DNA from: an uncultured Bacteroidales bacterium | GTDB taxonomy: Bacteria > Bacteroidota > Bacteroidia > Bacteroidales > Paludibacteraceae | Direction: 5' to 3' | NCBI GenBank assembly: GCA_902766045.1 | Contig: CACXCA010000003.1 | Span: forward strand, 41,701-105,700 | Length of the DNA stretch: 64,000 nucleotides | Part shown: positions 54,223 through 63,196 of the stretch, one piece after another | Layout: each line of letters opens with the position of its first letter | How positions within the stretch are numbered: the first letter of the stretch is position 1 | The notes under the pieces: model-generated | Told to the model about the DNA's origin: nothing | Seen by the model: only the letters and a program-made list of their open reading frames with translations | Databases searched by the model: none | Made by a program: the position numbers and the translations under genes

Positions 54223-55548
54223 TCATTCAATTTTGATATTGAATAAAACTACGCCAAAAGCGCAAATACACTTTTTGATGTTTTTCTTTATATCCTGCGG
54301 TGTCATTGGTTTTCGTCTAGACCGCATCCCTGAATGATTAAAATCGTTTCTGACTTCAGTCAAATTATTGAACCCATCAACAAGAGTTTTATTGTCAAAA
54401 AGTTCGTCAGATAAAACTTCTTTTAATTTTTCTCGTTTCTCATCAGCAATCTCCCAACCATTTTCAGATATACTTTTAAATTTAATATTGAAAGCCTTGT
54501 TTATGATTTCCCTATTGTCCTCGTCGTCAATTCGTATTTCATGACGCAAACAGAAAAATGACACGACAAACTCTTGCAAGATGGTAGCTGACTGCTGGAA
54601 GAGTCCATTATCATAACACCAGACAGCTGCAGAAAAACCATTACGAACATTTTCATTTTCATCAAATGAGACTAACGAAGTTTTAATCTTCTCAAAAATA
54701 GGGTTGAAGGCATCTATAAAAGTTTGCTCGAGATTTTCAGCACTTTGCTTTAATCCACGAAAGGAAGAGGATTTTATTATATCCATACCCCGACATGCTT
54801 TTCTCTCTTCAACAACATCAGATAATTTAGTTGCAAATGCTCTAAGTTTTTGAGCAGCTTCGTCTCCCCCTTTCGTCTCTTTTAGAATAGGCTTAAATTC
54901 TTGTTCACAAAGCGATACTAAGCGATTGACGCTACCATTATCTAGATATTGTCCTGCGGCAAAAGTCCAATCTTGAAGTTGCGATAACGAAAGCAAATCA
55001 ATTATTGGAGCTTTATTATTTTCCTTATTTCGAGCTTCATAGTTACCATACGTTATGCTCTTGATTGTTACATTTTTCAGAAACTTGGCATAGTCACACA
55101 AAACCAGAATCAGCATCGGCAAGAAACGAAAAGCGTGCGTCACATCGAAGTAGAGTTCGTCGCCATCGCAGAGTTCATTGAATGTTGATGTGAATATTTC
55201 CCAAATTTCTTTTTCCGTATTACCATCAGGTATTGACAAATCCTTGATTGCAATTGGCAAATGAGCTTTTCCTATTAAACTTTCCAATCCTTCATATTCA
55301 ACATATTGTTTTGCTTTGCTATCATAACGTTGGGTGATTGACTTGTTCCAATTTTCTTTTCTAGCTGAATCAGTCAAAAGAAACAGTCCCAAATCATCTT
55401 CACTCCAATCATTTACCCTCAAATATTGCATAGTAGCAGATTGGATGAAACAAGTATCGTTTGATTCAAATCCATCAACTTCCCTTGTATATCGACATTT
55501 GCCATAAAGGCCTGTACCTAAGACTGATATAAAAACTTTTCTACCCAT
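54223..55548 (-). CDS. Csx1-like CARF-HEPN RNase (TM1812/DxTHG type)
   Basis: A 441-residue CRISPR ancillary nuclease. The N-terminal CARF domain starts KVFISVLGTGLYG and includes the DxTH motif FDVTHAFRFLPM (D135, T137, H138) that marks the Csx1/Csx2/TM1812 group. The C-terminal HEPN domain has the R-x4-H motif RNDFNH (R400, H405), the ribonuclease centre. In type III immunity cyclic oligoadenylate made by Cas10 binds the CARF domain and switches on RNA cutting. It is next to a second CARF protein. Confidence 0.88.
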   Translation of the reverse strand: MGRKVFISVLGTGLYGKCRYTREVDGFESNDTCFIQSATMQYLRVNDWSEDDLGLFLLTDSARKENWNKSITQRYDSKAKQYVEYEGLESLIGKAHLPIAIKDLSIPDGNTEKEIWEIFTSTFNELCDGDELYFDVTHAFRFLPMLILVLCDYAKFLKNVTIKSITYGNYEARNKENNKAPIIDLLSLSQLQDWTFAAGQYLDNGSVNRLVSLCEQEFKPILKETKGGDEAAQKLRAFATKLSDVVEERKACRGMDIIKSSSFRGLKQSAENLEQTFIDAFNPIFEKIKTSLVSFDENENVRNGFSAAVWCYDNGLFQQSATILQEFVVSFFCLRHEIRIDDEDNREIINKAFNIKFKSISENGWEIADEKREKLKEVLSDELFDNKTLVDGFNNLTEVRNDFNHSGMRSRRKPMTPQDIKKNIKKCICAFGVVLFNIKIE

Positions 55549-55590
55549 AATTATTATTTTATTACAATGATTTCCAGAAGCACTTCAACC

Positions 55591-56724
55591 CTACTTTACA
55601 TTAATGTTGAACAACTCCCGTTCCAATAGTTTAAACAGTTCTTGTTCTTTATTGCTTCCCCATGAAGAGTCTTGCAAAGAAAAGGCTATGATACCCGATT
55701 CTCGACATTTCTCCTTCTGCAACTCATTCATCACATTGTCGGTCACAAAAAGAGCCTTGCTTCCCATTCCACCGTAATTTTTTACGGCAGTTCTGAACTT
55801 GTCAATATCCGTAGAACTAGCAATCTGCGTCTTGCACTCCACAAAAAGAATCTTAGTTCCTGTATTCACAACCACATCAATCTCGTTTTTAGGATATTTC
55901 ACCGATTGAGTGTCTTTAGGAGGGAAGATGCAATTCAACCGAATATCCTTTGCATATCGCCAATGCGAAAGCATCCGAGCCACTTTGTATTCAAACCATC
56001 CTGTATGAAAGGCCATACTAACCGCATGAGGCGACTCCATCTCAAACTCGTGTCGTCCACACCTCCGAGTACTTAACGTCAAACGGACAAAATCAGGTCT
56101 CTCCCACTCCACAAAATCATTCTCCGACAAAGACAATGTCCCCGACGGTTGACCAATCTTATTTTCCCACTCCTTAGAAAGGAGGGTCGTCAATTTATTG
56201 AAATGTCCACAATTATATCTACGAGCCTCAACCAACGTATCCAAAGTCTCTTTATCCTCATCCGTGTATTCTGCGAATGGTACATAGTGAGTCAGCGCAT
56301 TGTTCTGCAATCGGAACAGCACATCCATATCAAACACAAAGTCCGCCTTGCGTTCCATGGTACGATAATTCCAAAGCACATTGTTTTGGTCCATATAGAC
56401 AACCGAAGCGTTAGACATCGTATCAAACACCCGTCCGAAAAGATGTGACCATGATTTCAAACCACTTGAAATATTGAGAGTGACCTCATCGTCCTTATAC
56501 TTTTCTGCCAACGAATTGGCCCGCTCCATAATCAGCTGTGGATCCGTCGTATCCAATGGGTCCTGTTCATCCTCTGCAATGTGGATTTCACTTCTCACCT
56601 TTTCCACCGCATCACAACTGGACTTTGAATAGATGAATACCACCTTATCAGGCTGTGTGGCAACAATACCATGATACACAGGAGCTGGCTGACCACCAAC
56701 GAGGGTTATATGTACTTTTGCCAT
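55591..56724 (-). CDS. Card1/Can2-like CARF nuclease
   Basis: A 377-residue protein with an N-terminal CARF domain (VHITLVGGQPAPVYHGIVA; VTLNISSGLKSWSHLFGR, about 80-97) and a C-terminal PD-(D/E)xK nuclease domain with E245 (WFEYKVARML), D283 (NEIDVVV), E296 and K298 (LFVECKT). This is the domain plan of Card1/Can2 (DUF1887), which cut single-stranded DNA and RNA when bound to cyclic tetra-adenylate. All catalytic residues are present. Transcribed with the Csx1-like gene, 42 bp apart. Confidence 0.85.
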   Translation of the reverse strand: MAKVHITLVGGQPAPVYHGIVATQPDKVVFIYSKSSCDAVEKVRSEIHIAEDEQDPLDTTDPQLIMERANSLAEKYKDDEVTLNISSGLKSWSHLFGRVFDTMSNASVVYMDQNNVLWNYRTMERKADFVFDMDVLFRLQNNALTHYVPFAEYTDEDKETLDTLVEARRYNCGHFNKLTTLLSKEWENKIGQPSGTLSLSENDFVEWERPDFVRLTLSTRRCGRHEFEMESPHAVSMAFHTGWFEYKVARMLSHWRYAKDIRLNCIFPPKDTQSVKYPKNEIDVVVNTGTKILFVECKTQIASSTDIDKFRTAVKNYGGMGSKALFVTDNVMNELQKEKCRESGIIAFSLQDSSWGSNKEQELFKLLERELFNINVK

Positions 56725-56767
56725 AATTTATTGCATTAATCAGTCGAACAATTATATCCAAATTGGA

Positions 56768-57199
56768 TTATCCGTTTAATCTTCTCAATTCATCATTAGA
56801 GATCAACCCCTGATACATGAATAATTGATTTCTAACTGCTCCCTCAACCTGTCCTCCACCATAATATTTGGCACTCACTAAATTTGTAAGGTCGGAAATA
56901 TTACTTAGTTGCTTACGCTTGACTTTAAAAGACTCATTTTTATTCTTAAAATTGCCTTCCGTCAAGGTTATCTCTATCTTTTCATTTCTATAGAACCACA
57001 TAAGTGTCACCCAACCCAACATTATGAAAGAAAAAAAACTCTTTGCCTCTTCATAGATGTTGTTTATCTTGAAATCATCCATTATATAATTGTAGACAGA
57101 AAAGCATACAAATAAGATAAATGCGATGCCACCGAATTTCAAAACTCGACTATCTTTCAACTGTTTTATCTTTTCCTTTATCCAAGACATTAGTTTCAT
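56768..57199 (-). CDS. Small two-helix membrane protein of the CRISPR locus
   Basis: A 143-residue protein with two predicted membrane helices (about 22-40 and 54-72) and a soluble C-terminal part (FKVKRKQLSNISDLTNLVSAKYYGGGQVEG). I do not recognise a family. Membrane proteins occur in some type III loci as effectors or partners, so an immunity role is possible but unproven; it lies 43 bp upstream of the Card1-like gene on the same strand. Confidence 0.55.
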   Translation of the reverse strand: MKLMSWIKEKIKQLKDSRVLKFGGIAFILFVCFSVYNYIMDDFKINNIYEEAKSFFSFIMLGWVTLMWFYRNEKIEITLTEGNFKNKNESFKVKRKQLSNISDLTNLVSAKYYGGGQVEGAVRNQLFMYQGLISNDELRRLNG

Positions 57200-57280
57200 T
57201 ATACATTATTTTAAAAATTTAAATTATATCATACTTTTGTTCTCCTAGTTGTGAGAAAGACATGCCCTATCAGCGAAAGT

Positions 57281-58609
57281 TTAACAATAATTTTCTCTAA
57301 TCAAATCACCTATTGCATATAACGGATATACTTTGATGTTTCCATAGGTAGAAAAGTTTTCCAAAGAGGTGCGGATACCATATTGGGATTTCTTCTCTTC
57401 CATAAAAATTCGTAGGCTTTGCATACTTCCTTTGGTGCCAGACTTCACCTCTATCGGAATGATGTCGTAGCCTTTCTGTATGACAAAATCCACTTCTGCC
57501 TGGCTGTCTTTTTTTTCACGATGCCAACAATATAGTCGTGAAGGCTCATAACATGACGAATTTTTCACTAATTCGTTCGCAACAAATATTTCCGCCACTG
57601 AACCTTTGTTGATTAGGATTTCTATACCTTGAACAAACAATTCAGCCAAGTTTAATCCTAACATTCTTAATAAAACACCTGTATCGAACAGAGCCATGCG
57701 TTGATATCGTTCGTTTGTTTCCGCCCCCAAAGGAATGCCATTGGCAGCGGAATGTACAATAGGATACACTAAACCTGCTTTAATCAGCAATTCCAATGTA
57801 AGTTTTACTTGACTGAGCGACAAATCGTCATGGACGTTTGAGTAAACAAATTTTCCCGAATGTTGACGAGCGACAGACTCTAAAACGGTTGATAAACGTT
57901 CCTCGGGAATCCTTTTGTTATATTTCTTGAAATCATCTTTGTATGACACAACCAAATCGTTGAGAATGAGTTGACAATCCCTTAAATCCTGTTTTTTTAG
58001 GTATTCCAATACTACTTTGGGCATTCCTCCCATCAGAATAAACGAGCTGAAACGATGCAATAGTTTGTTGTGTACAATCTCGTTAAGTGGTTTCTCTGGA
58101 CTTGCATTTAGATAGGCGGACAGCAGCAAATCTTCGTTGTTCGCATGCAGAAACTCTTTAAAACTAAATGGATACATAAACAGAGACCTGATTCTGCCTA
58201 CTCCAAAAGAAGGCAAGTCAGCCAAGACAAATTCTAAAAGAGATCCTGCGGCAATCAAGTGTAGTTCAGGATATTGTTCATAGAAATACCTCAACTTGTT
58301 GATGGCCTCCGGACATGCCTGGATTTCGTCGATGAATAGTAATGTTTTTCCTGCTTCTATCGGTTTGTTGACAGTGTAGGATATTTGAAGACATATCTCT
58401 TGGGGTGTAAGCGTTTGAGAAAAGAGTTTATGAAGCTCTCTATGTTCGTTCAAATCTATTTCCACATAGTATTTGAAAGACTCACCGAGATGTCTGACGC
58501 TTGATGTTTTTCCCACCTGCCTGGCACCACGAATTAGCAGAGGCATCCTATTGTCAGAAATGCTCCACTCCTTTAATCTTTCATCTACCTCTCTCTCAAT
58601 ATATTCCAT
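57281..58609 (-). CDS. DUF4143-type AAA ATPase (A)
   Basis: A 442-residue ATPase of the widespread AAA_14/DUF4143 group. Walker A RGARQVGKTSS (near 27), Walker B LLFIDEIQACPE (near 95) and the C-terminal nuclease-like motif DIIPIEVKSGTKGS (near 385) are visible. These genes are scattered in many copies in Bacteroidetes; their role is unknown and they are not ordinary cas genes. Three direct repeats lie just before the start. It interrupts the run of type III genes. Confidence 0.8.
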   Translation of the reverse strand: MEYIEREVDERLKEWSISDNRMPLLIRGARQVGKTSSVRHLGESFKYYVEIDLNEHRELHKLFSQTLTPQEICLQISYTVNKPIEAGKTLLFIDEIQACPEAINKLRYFYEQYPELHLIAAGSLLEFVLADLPSFGVGRIRSLFMYPFSFKEFLHANNEDLLLSAYLNASPEKPLNEIVHNKLLHRFSSFILMGGMPKVVLEYLKKQDLRDCQLILNDLVVSYKDDFKKYNKRIPEERLSTVLESVARQHSGKFVYSNVHDDLSLSQVKLTLELLIKAGLVYPIVHSAANGIPLGAETNERYQRMALFDTGVLLRMLGLNLAELFVQGIEILINKGSVAEIFVANELVKNSSCYEPSRLYCWHREKKDSQAEVDFVIQKGYDIIPIEVKSGTKGSMQSLRIFMEEKKSQYGIRTSLENFSTYGNIKVYPLYAIGDLIRENYC

Positions 58610-58617
58610 ATTTTATA

Positions 58618-58704
58618 TTTGAATTTTCGGTATCAAATATATGAATTAAATTTGAATTTTCGGTATCAAATAACGGATTTAAAGTTTAATTTTCGGTATC
58701 GAAT
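58618..58704. repeat. Three operator-like direct repeats upstream of ATPase A
   Basis: Copies of TTTGAATTTTCGGTATCAAA at 58618, 58651 and a variant at 58685 (TTTAATTTTCGGTATCGAAT), at 33-34 bp pitch, 9 bp upstream of the ATPase start at 58609. The helical phasing suggests binding sites for a regulator, perhaps the ATPase itself. Confidence 0.75.
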
Positions 58705-58711
58705 GGCTACT

Positions 58712-58819
58712 TTAGCGTTGAAGGTCAGTTTTGATAAGATTTACATCCAACATTCCATTCGTTTTGTTTTGTGTATAAGACAAACTTGGGTGAATTTTGT
58801 TTCGCTGATAAGACAAAAT
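58712..58819 (-). pseudogene. Relic of a third DUF4143 ATPase gene with its repeats
   Basis: A minus-strand ATG at 58753 encodes MLDVNLIKTDLQR and stops (58712-58714). This matches the start MLDVNHIKTVLRS of ATPase B, also at DNA level. Upstream are two repeats (58762-58785 and 58795-58819, TTTTGTTTTGTGTATAAGAC type) that match the repeats of ATPase B. So only the start and operators remain of a former gene, or a duplicated promoter region. Confidence 0.65.
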
Positions 58820-58874
58820 GTGATTTTTTCAGGTCTGGTTAGCTATGCTTTCGTACTAACTTCAAGGCCATTTT

Positions 58875-60182
58875 TCAAACTTTAGCAATTCCAGACTCGT
58901 TTCTCAACATCCATTTCCCGACATTCATCACTTCAATCGTTTTGTTATCCAAGTTTATTTGATACTCTCTTTCAGAGTAAGTTAGGATAATAAGTCTTTT
59001 GTATGCACTGAATTTTTTGCTGAGTTTCAGCAAAGCTTGAGTTTCACGGATATAAGTTTCTGATCCCTCTTCTCCCAAATCATAGCAGACCTGTATGGCA
59101 AGACCATGTTCGGGTACGACAAAATCGACTTCTATGTTGTGGTTGTAGAAAAACACTGTGTTTACGAAAGCCTCATATTTTCTCCATAAGGCCGTAGCAA
59201 CCATATTTTCAAGCAACGTGGTTTGATTGTCCAATGTCAGAAGCGAGATGATACCGTTATCGACAAAATAATACTTCATATTTGTCTCCCGCTCCGTAAA
59301 ATTGTCGGCCATATTCTGCATTGGCAAGACCAAGAATGCATCTTTGGAATATTCCATATAGTTTATGGCCGTACTTTTGGAGAATTTAGTTCCTGTTGAG
59401 GAAATCAAGGATGTCAGGCGAGTAAATGAGATGGGTTGTTTAATGCTTTCCGCCAATTTTTTAAACATCAAACGTAAAGCGAATGTGTTCTCTACTTTAT
59501 GACGTGATGCAATATCACCTAAATATATCTTTTGATACACAGACATTAGGTATTCGGTTTTAGCAGGAAGGGTTGCGCATTCAGGGAACCCGCCATAAGT
59601 CATATACTCTTCTAGGCACCGATTCAATTTCGCCTTTTCGGTTGTTAGATATGTCTGGTCATCAGAGAAATGAATGCCATGGACATTCAAGAATTCATGA
59701 TAGCTATATGGAAATATGGTTTTCACAACATATCGTCCGCCCAAGGTGGTCGGGATGTCAGAACTTAACATCTTTGCGTTAGATCCAGTGATATAGACCT
59801 GATATTTATGATCCGCCAATCGTCTTGCGAACTTATGCCAACCCTCAATGTTTTGAATCTCATCAAGGAACATTATTGGATGTTCGTCGCTACCGTTCAT
59901 AGAGGCATGAGCCTCTAAAAGTCGTTCGAAATCAGATGTTTCGAATCCCAAAAGTCGGTCGTCTTCAAAATTAACGTAAAGCATATTCTTCCACGTCTTA
60001 CCTATGTTCAACAGATGTTGCATCTGCTGGAATAAAAGGAAAGACTTGCCTGCACGACGTACACCTACGAGCACAAAATTAGCTCCATCGTAGAAATCAA
60101 AATCTCGATGCACCACCTTCACATTCTCCACCATGACTTGGTTGGATCGAAGGACAGTTTTTATATGGTTTACATCTAACAT
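58875..60182 (-). CDS. DUF4143-type AAA ATPase (B)
   Basis: A 435-residue ATPase from ATG 60182. Walker A GVRRAGKSFLLFQQ (near 36), Walker B PIMFLDEIQNIEG (near 100) and a C-terminal DUF4143/nuclease-like region (NIEVDFVVPEHGLAIQVCYDL near 370) are present. The in-frame ATG at 60245 is rejected because it lies inside the upstream repeats. Related to, but clearly distinct from, ATPase A. Function unknown; it may be an inserted or hitch-hiking gene within the CRISPR locus. Confidence 0.78.
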   Translation of the reverse strand: MLDVNHIKTVLRSNQVMVENVKVVHRDFDFYDGANFVLVGVRRAGKSFLLFQQMQHLLNIGKTWKNMLYVNFEDDRLLGFETSDFERLLEAHASMNGSDEHPIMFLDEIQNIEGWHKFARRLADHKYQVYITGSNAKMLSSDIPTTLGGRYVVKTIFPYSYHEFLNVHGIHFSDDQTYLTTEKAKLNRCLEEYMTYGGFPECATLPAKTEYLMSVYQKIYLGDIASRHKVENTFALRLMFKKLAESIKQPISFTRLTSLISSTGTKFSKSTAINYMEYSKDAFLVLPMQNMADNFTERETNMKYYFVDNGIISLLTLDNQTTLLENMVATALWRKYEAFVNTVFFYNHNIEVDFVVPEHGLAIQVCYDLGEEGSETYIRETQALLKLSKKFSAYKRLIILTYSEREYQINLDNKTIEVMNVGKWMLRNESGIAKV

Positions 60183-60190
60183 ATTCTTTA

Positions 60191-60281
60191 TTTTGTTTCG
60201 TATATAAGACAAAATTAGGTAATTTTTGTTTTGATTGCGAGACAAAATTGAGTATTTTTTGTTTTGTGAATAAAATAATGT
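60191..60281. repeat. Three operator-like direct repeats upstream of ATPase B
   Basis: Copies of a 25-bp motif (TTTTGTTTCG...AGACAAAAT) start at 60191, 60224 and 60257, exactly 33 bp apart, just before the ATG at 60182; the third copy is partial. Each copy is itself an imperfect palindrome (TTTTGT...ACAAAA). Confidence 0.8.
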
Positions 60282-60432
60282 TCGTTCTTATGGACTCACT
60301 AATTGATTTTTTGCGTTAGCTTCAAGTCCAAAGTCGACTATTTATGCATTACATCATCATAAATTCTATAAATTTTATGCAGTGTATCACTATAAAATCA
60401 CTAAAAATTATGCATTAAAAAATATAAAATGG

Positions 60433-62814
60433 TTATTTGCTATTGAGATCTTGGTACCAGCGGGTGGCGGTGTCGGGGCCTACGAGCTTTGAGATTTGTT
60501 GCCATGACTTGCTATTTATGTCTTCAAAATCTCTCAAATCGGCTTTCTTTGTTGGTTGGGGAATAGACATTAACCATTGTTTTATTACGGCTTTGTCTTC
60601 GTCTTCGATGGTGTAATCGGGATATTTTTTCAAAAATTGATCAATTCGACCAACACCTTTTGAAAGTTCTGAAATCATCAATCCTTTGCCATCAACTCTC
60701 TGTCTCAACAAAAAAGACAACCCGTCACCTGTGGTAATTGTGACTTTTTTATTTTTTATCTGTTCTCGAAAATCGGAATGATTGTCAATTAACTCATTGC
60801 CAGAAAACTTTTGTTGAATGTCCTTGTATAGTTGTTCTGCTTTGTCCATTTCAATCAAAGCCTGATTGCAATCTTCAGTTGTTTTGAGATCATCAATGCA
60901 AATCGACAGATAATCATTGTATTGATCCATCATAGACGTATATTGCCTTTCCGTCGTCTCTTGTTCCCGCTTTTTTTGCATTTGCTCTCTAACGGGTTCA
61001 TACAACGACTCTGGCTTGTATTGAGTTTCCGACAGACGTGTATAAACATCCAGATATTCTTTTGCAATTTTGGCTGCTAAAAATTCATTATTGTTAGATT
61101 CCGTTGACATCTTCATATAATCAAAAACGTCATCAGCAGTAACTTCAACATGAGCCATCGTGAACAACTGAATAATATTTTCATGATTCACCCAACTCTT
61201 GTCATACTCTTCATATAATAGGCATTCAAATTCTTGCATATATGATGAATAGTCATTAACGAACTTATCTTCTATGATGAGATGTTCCACAGAAATAGAT
61301 ACTTTCCCGAATCCGTATGGTTTACCCTGTCCAATTTGATGGTAACAATCTTTTGTGTTATGGAATGTGATAGCAGAGAGTAAGGCTCCCAACTCCTGTG
61401 GCTTCAAATTGTGAAATCTGACTTTACAATTGAAAGAACTATCTGATTTCAGCGGATAAATTATAGTGTCAATTTTGTCATCGCCAGTGTTTCTCTCAAA
61501 AGCATTGGCACGAACCATGTAACGTTTCCAGCCTGAAATTTTGCTGTCGTTATATGTTTTATAATTGACAACATAACCATTATTACCATCTTGTTTTATA
61601 TAAATCGGATAGTAAGAGGCTTTAGGAGACCCCAATGACAATCTTACGGTTTTATCTTGTGTGGCATTATCGGAAAAAGCGTTTGAAAATTGCACACGCC
61701 CACGCATCGCTTTGTTTCCACTGACATATCCAAAGATGCAATCTGCCATATCCAAATCAGACTTTCGATGGTCTTCCCCTAACGTTTCGTATGGAGATTT
61801 GTCATAAGGAAGTTTGTACAGAAAAGCCAATCCGAAATCCTTGACTTTCCCGTTTTGGAGCCTGAAAAACACAGGAATTCCATCATAGTTCAATTTCGAT
61901 TTTGCAAATTTCCAGTCGGCAGAATCGGCATAAATGAATTTGTAGTGATTAAAATCATCTTCTGTGATTTCATAAGTTCCATCTATTTTATTATCGAATA
62001 CAAACTCATAAAACTTTCCATCATTCATACGACGAGGTACATCCCATTGGGCTTTATCGGGTTGTCCAGTCAGAACAATAGTTCCTTCAAAATCACCATC
62101 TGACAATGTTGTCTTAACTCTGTTTTCCTTATATTTGACAGCATATCTATCGTCATTTACAAAATGTACATTTTTCAACTTTTCTGTAGATACTCCACAA
62201 CTTTCGAGAAGTTTATATTTGTACACTGCGGTTTTGGGATCATACTTCTCGCCACTGATTGTTGTCTCCTTGTTTAAGTCAAGCTTTGAAGATTTACTGA
62301 AGGTCTTGAATACCTCCCTATTAATATATTCATCTAATCGTTTGTGATTGATTCTATATAGTTTTTTTGATTTTTTTATCTTATACTTGCCATTCTCTTC
62401 TATAAGCCAGCCACAACACATTGCATTTTGTGCCTGCGGTGTTTTTATTGGGTAGAGCGTTTGATTGTCCCATTCTCGTTGAGCGAATTTTGCATTCTTA
62501 TCAAGACGCATCTTCCCAAACGACATTATTTCGAGCACATTCCTAATACAGCCTTTTATACTTGTAGCAGGGATGAAAAATTTATTATCCTCGGTTTTAG
62601 AAAAAGACTTGTATCTATCAGTCTTATTGTCGCCATCGTCTTTCGTATGTCCATTCCTTACAAAAATTGGTGTCTGTGCAGTGATTTTCATCTCGATAGT
62701 TCCTGATATCCCATCCTCAAACGGAATATCCTGCGAAATCTTATCCGCCCAATCAGGGAAGAAAACCTTATCGTTCAGTGGAACAAAATTAAACGGTGCT
62801 TTTATTGTTGCCAT
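60433..62814 (-). CDS. Large type III RAMP protein (TIGR03986/all1473-like)
   Basis: A 793-residue RAMP/Cas7-group protein of the type III effector complex. Near residue 79 is FIPATSIKGCIRNVLEIM, the conserved RAMP motif, and near 494 is the glycine-rich loop IGQGKPYGFGKVSISVE. The N-terminus (ISGTIEMKITAQTPIFVRNG) is the ferredoxin strand. The C-terminal 200 residues form a helical, charged extension (REQETTERQYTSMMDQYNDYL). This matches the TIGR03986 family, found in subtype III-D. It would help bind crRNA and target RNA. Two bases separate it from the TIGR04423-like gene. Confidence 0.82.
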   Translation of the reverse strand: MATIKAPFNFVPLNDKVFFPDWADKISQDIPFEDGISGTIEMKITAQTPIFVRNGHTKDDGDNKTDRYKSFSKTEDNKFFIPATSIKGCIRNVLEIMSFGKMRLDKNAKFAQREWDNQTLYPIKTPQAQNAMCCGWLIEENGKYKIKKSKKLYRINHKRLDEYINREVFKTFSKSSKLDLNKETTISGEKYDPKTAVYKYKLLESCGVSTEKLKNVHFVNDDRYAVKYKENRVKTTLSDGDFEGTIVLTGQPDKAQWDVPRRMNDGKFYEFVFDNKIDGTYEITEDDFNHYKFIYADSADWKFAKSKLNYDGIPVFFRLQNGKVKDFGLAFLYKLPYDKSPYETLGEDHRKSDLDMADCIFGYVSGNKAMRGRVQFSNAFSDNATQDKTVRLSLGSPKASYYPIYIKQDGNNGYVVNYKTYNDSKISGWKRYMVRANAFERNTGDDKIDTIIYPLKSDSSFNCKVRFHNLKPQELGALLSAITFHNTKDCYHQIGQGKPYGFGKVSISVEHLIIEDKFVNDYSSYMQEFECLLYEEYDKSWVNHENIIQLFTMAHVEVTADDVFDYMKMSTESNNNEFLAAKIAKEYLDVYTRLSETQYKPESLYEPVREQMQKKREQETTERQYTSMMDQYNDYLSICIDDLKTTEDCNQALIEMDKAEQLYKDIQQKFSGNELIDNHSDFREQIKNKKVTITTGDGLSFLLRQRVDGKGLMISELSKGVGRIDQFLKKYPDYTIEDEDKAVIKQWLMSIPQPTKKADLRDFEDINSKSWQQISKLVGPDTATRWYQDLNSK

Positions 62815-62816
62815 AA

Positions 62817-63194
62817 TTAATCCTCCTCATTGTTAAATCCAACAAAAATCAATTCAGCGGGCTGCAAGACCTGCATTCCTTCGCACAACTCATCTGGTTG
62901 CTCTTTCCAGATTTGTCTGAATTTCAATTGTTTGCCATCCATTTTGTGAGAATAAAACTTCTGCTCTTGCATTACTCCATCAAGAGCATCTAAATCGTAT
63001 GTATTGACGATATACTTGCCATCAACATACTTTATGCTTATGGACTTCTGTCCATCGAACAGCTGACCTTCAATAACGAAAGGATTTGCGTTATCTGCAA
63101 TTTCAAGTTCAAAAACTTCATTATTTAGGACTTGTGGCTCTTTCTTGTCACTATACCACAGATAGCCCTGATATTTTGATTTTTCTATTTTCAT
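62817..63194 (-). CDS. CRISPR type III-associated protein, TIGR04423-like
   Basis: A 125-residue beta-rich protein beginning MKIEKSKYQGYLWYSDKKEP, which resembles the TIGR04423 family of type III CRISPR loci (GYLWYSDK motif, IDxxxx beta strands, QPAELIFVGF at the end). Its function is unknown; it may be a small structural subunit. It lies between two RAMP genes, with 2-bp gaps on each side, which points to tight co-translation. Confidence 0.7.
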   Translation of the reverse strand: MKIEKSKYQGYLWYSDKKEPQVLNNEVFELEIADNANPFVIEGQLFDGQKSISIKYVDGKYIVNTYDLDALDGVMQEQKFYSHKMDGKQLKFRQIWKEQPDELCEGMQVLQPAELIFVGFNNEED

Positions 63195-63196
63195 AA

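Noticed and set aside
60183..60245. Extended N-terminus of DUF4143 ATPase B from ATG 60245
   Set aside because: The extra residues are a translation of the operator-like repeats; the conserved start MLDVN lies at 60182, as in the relic at 58753.
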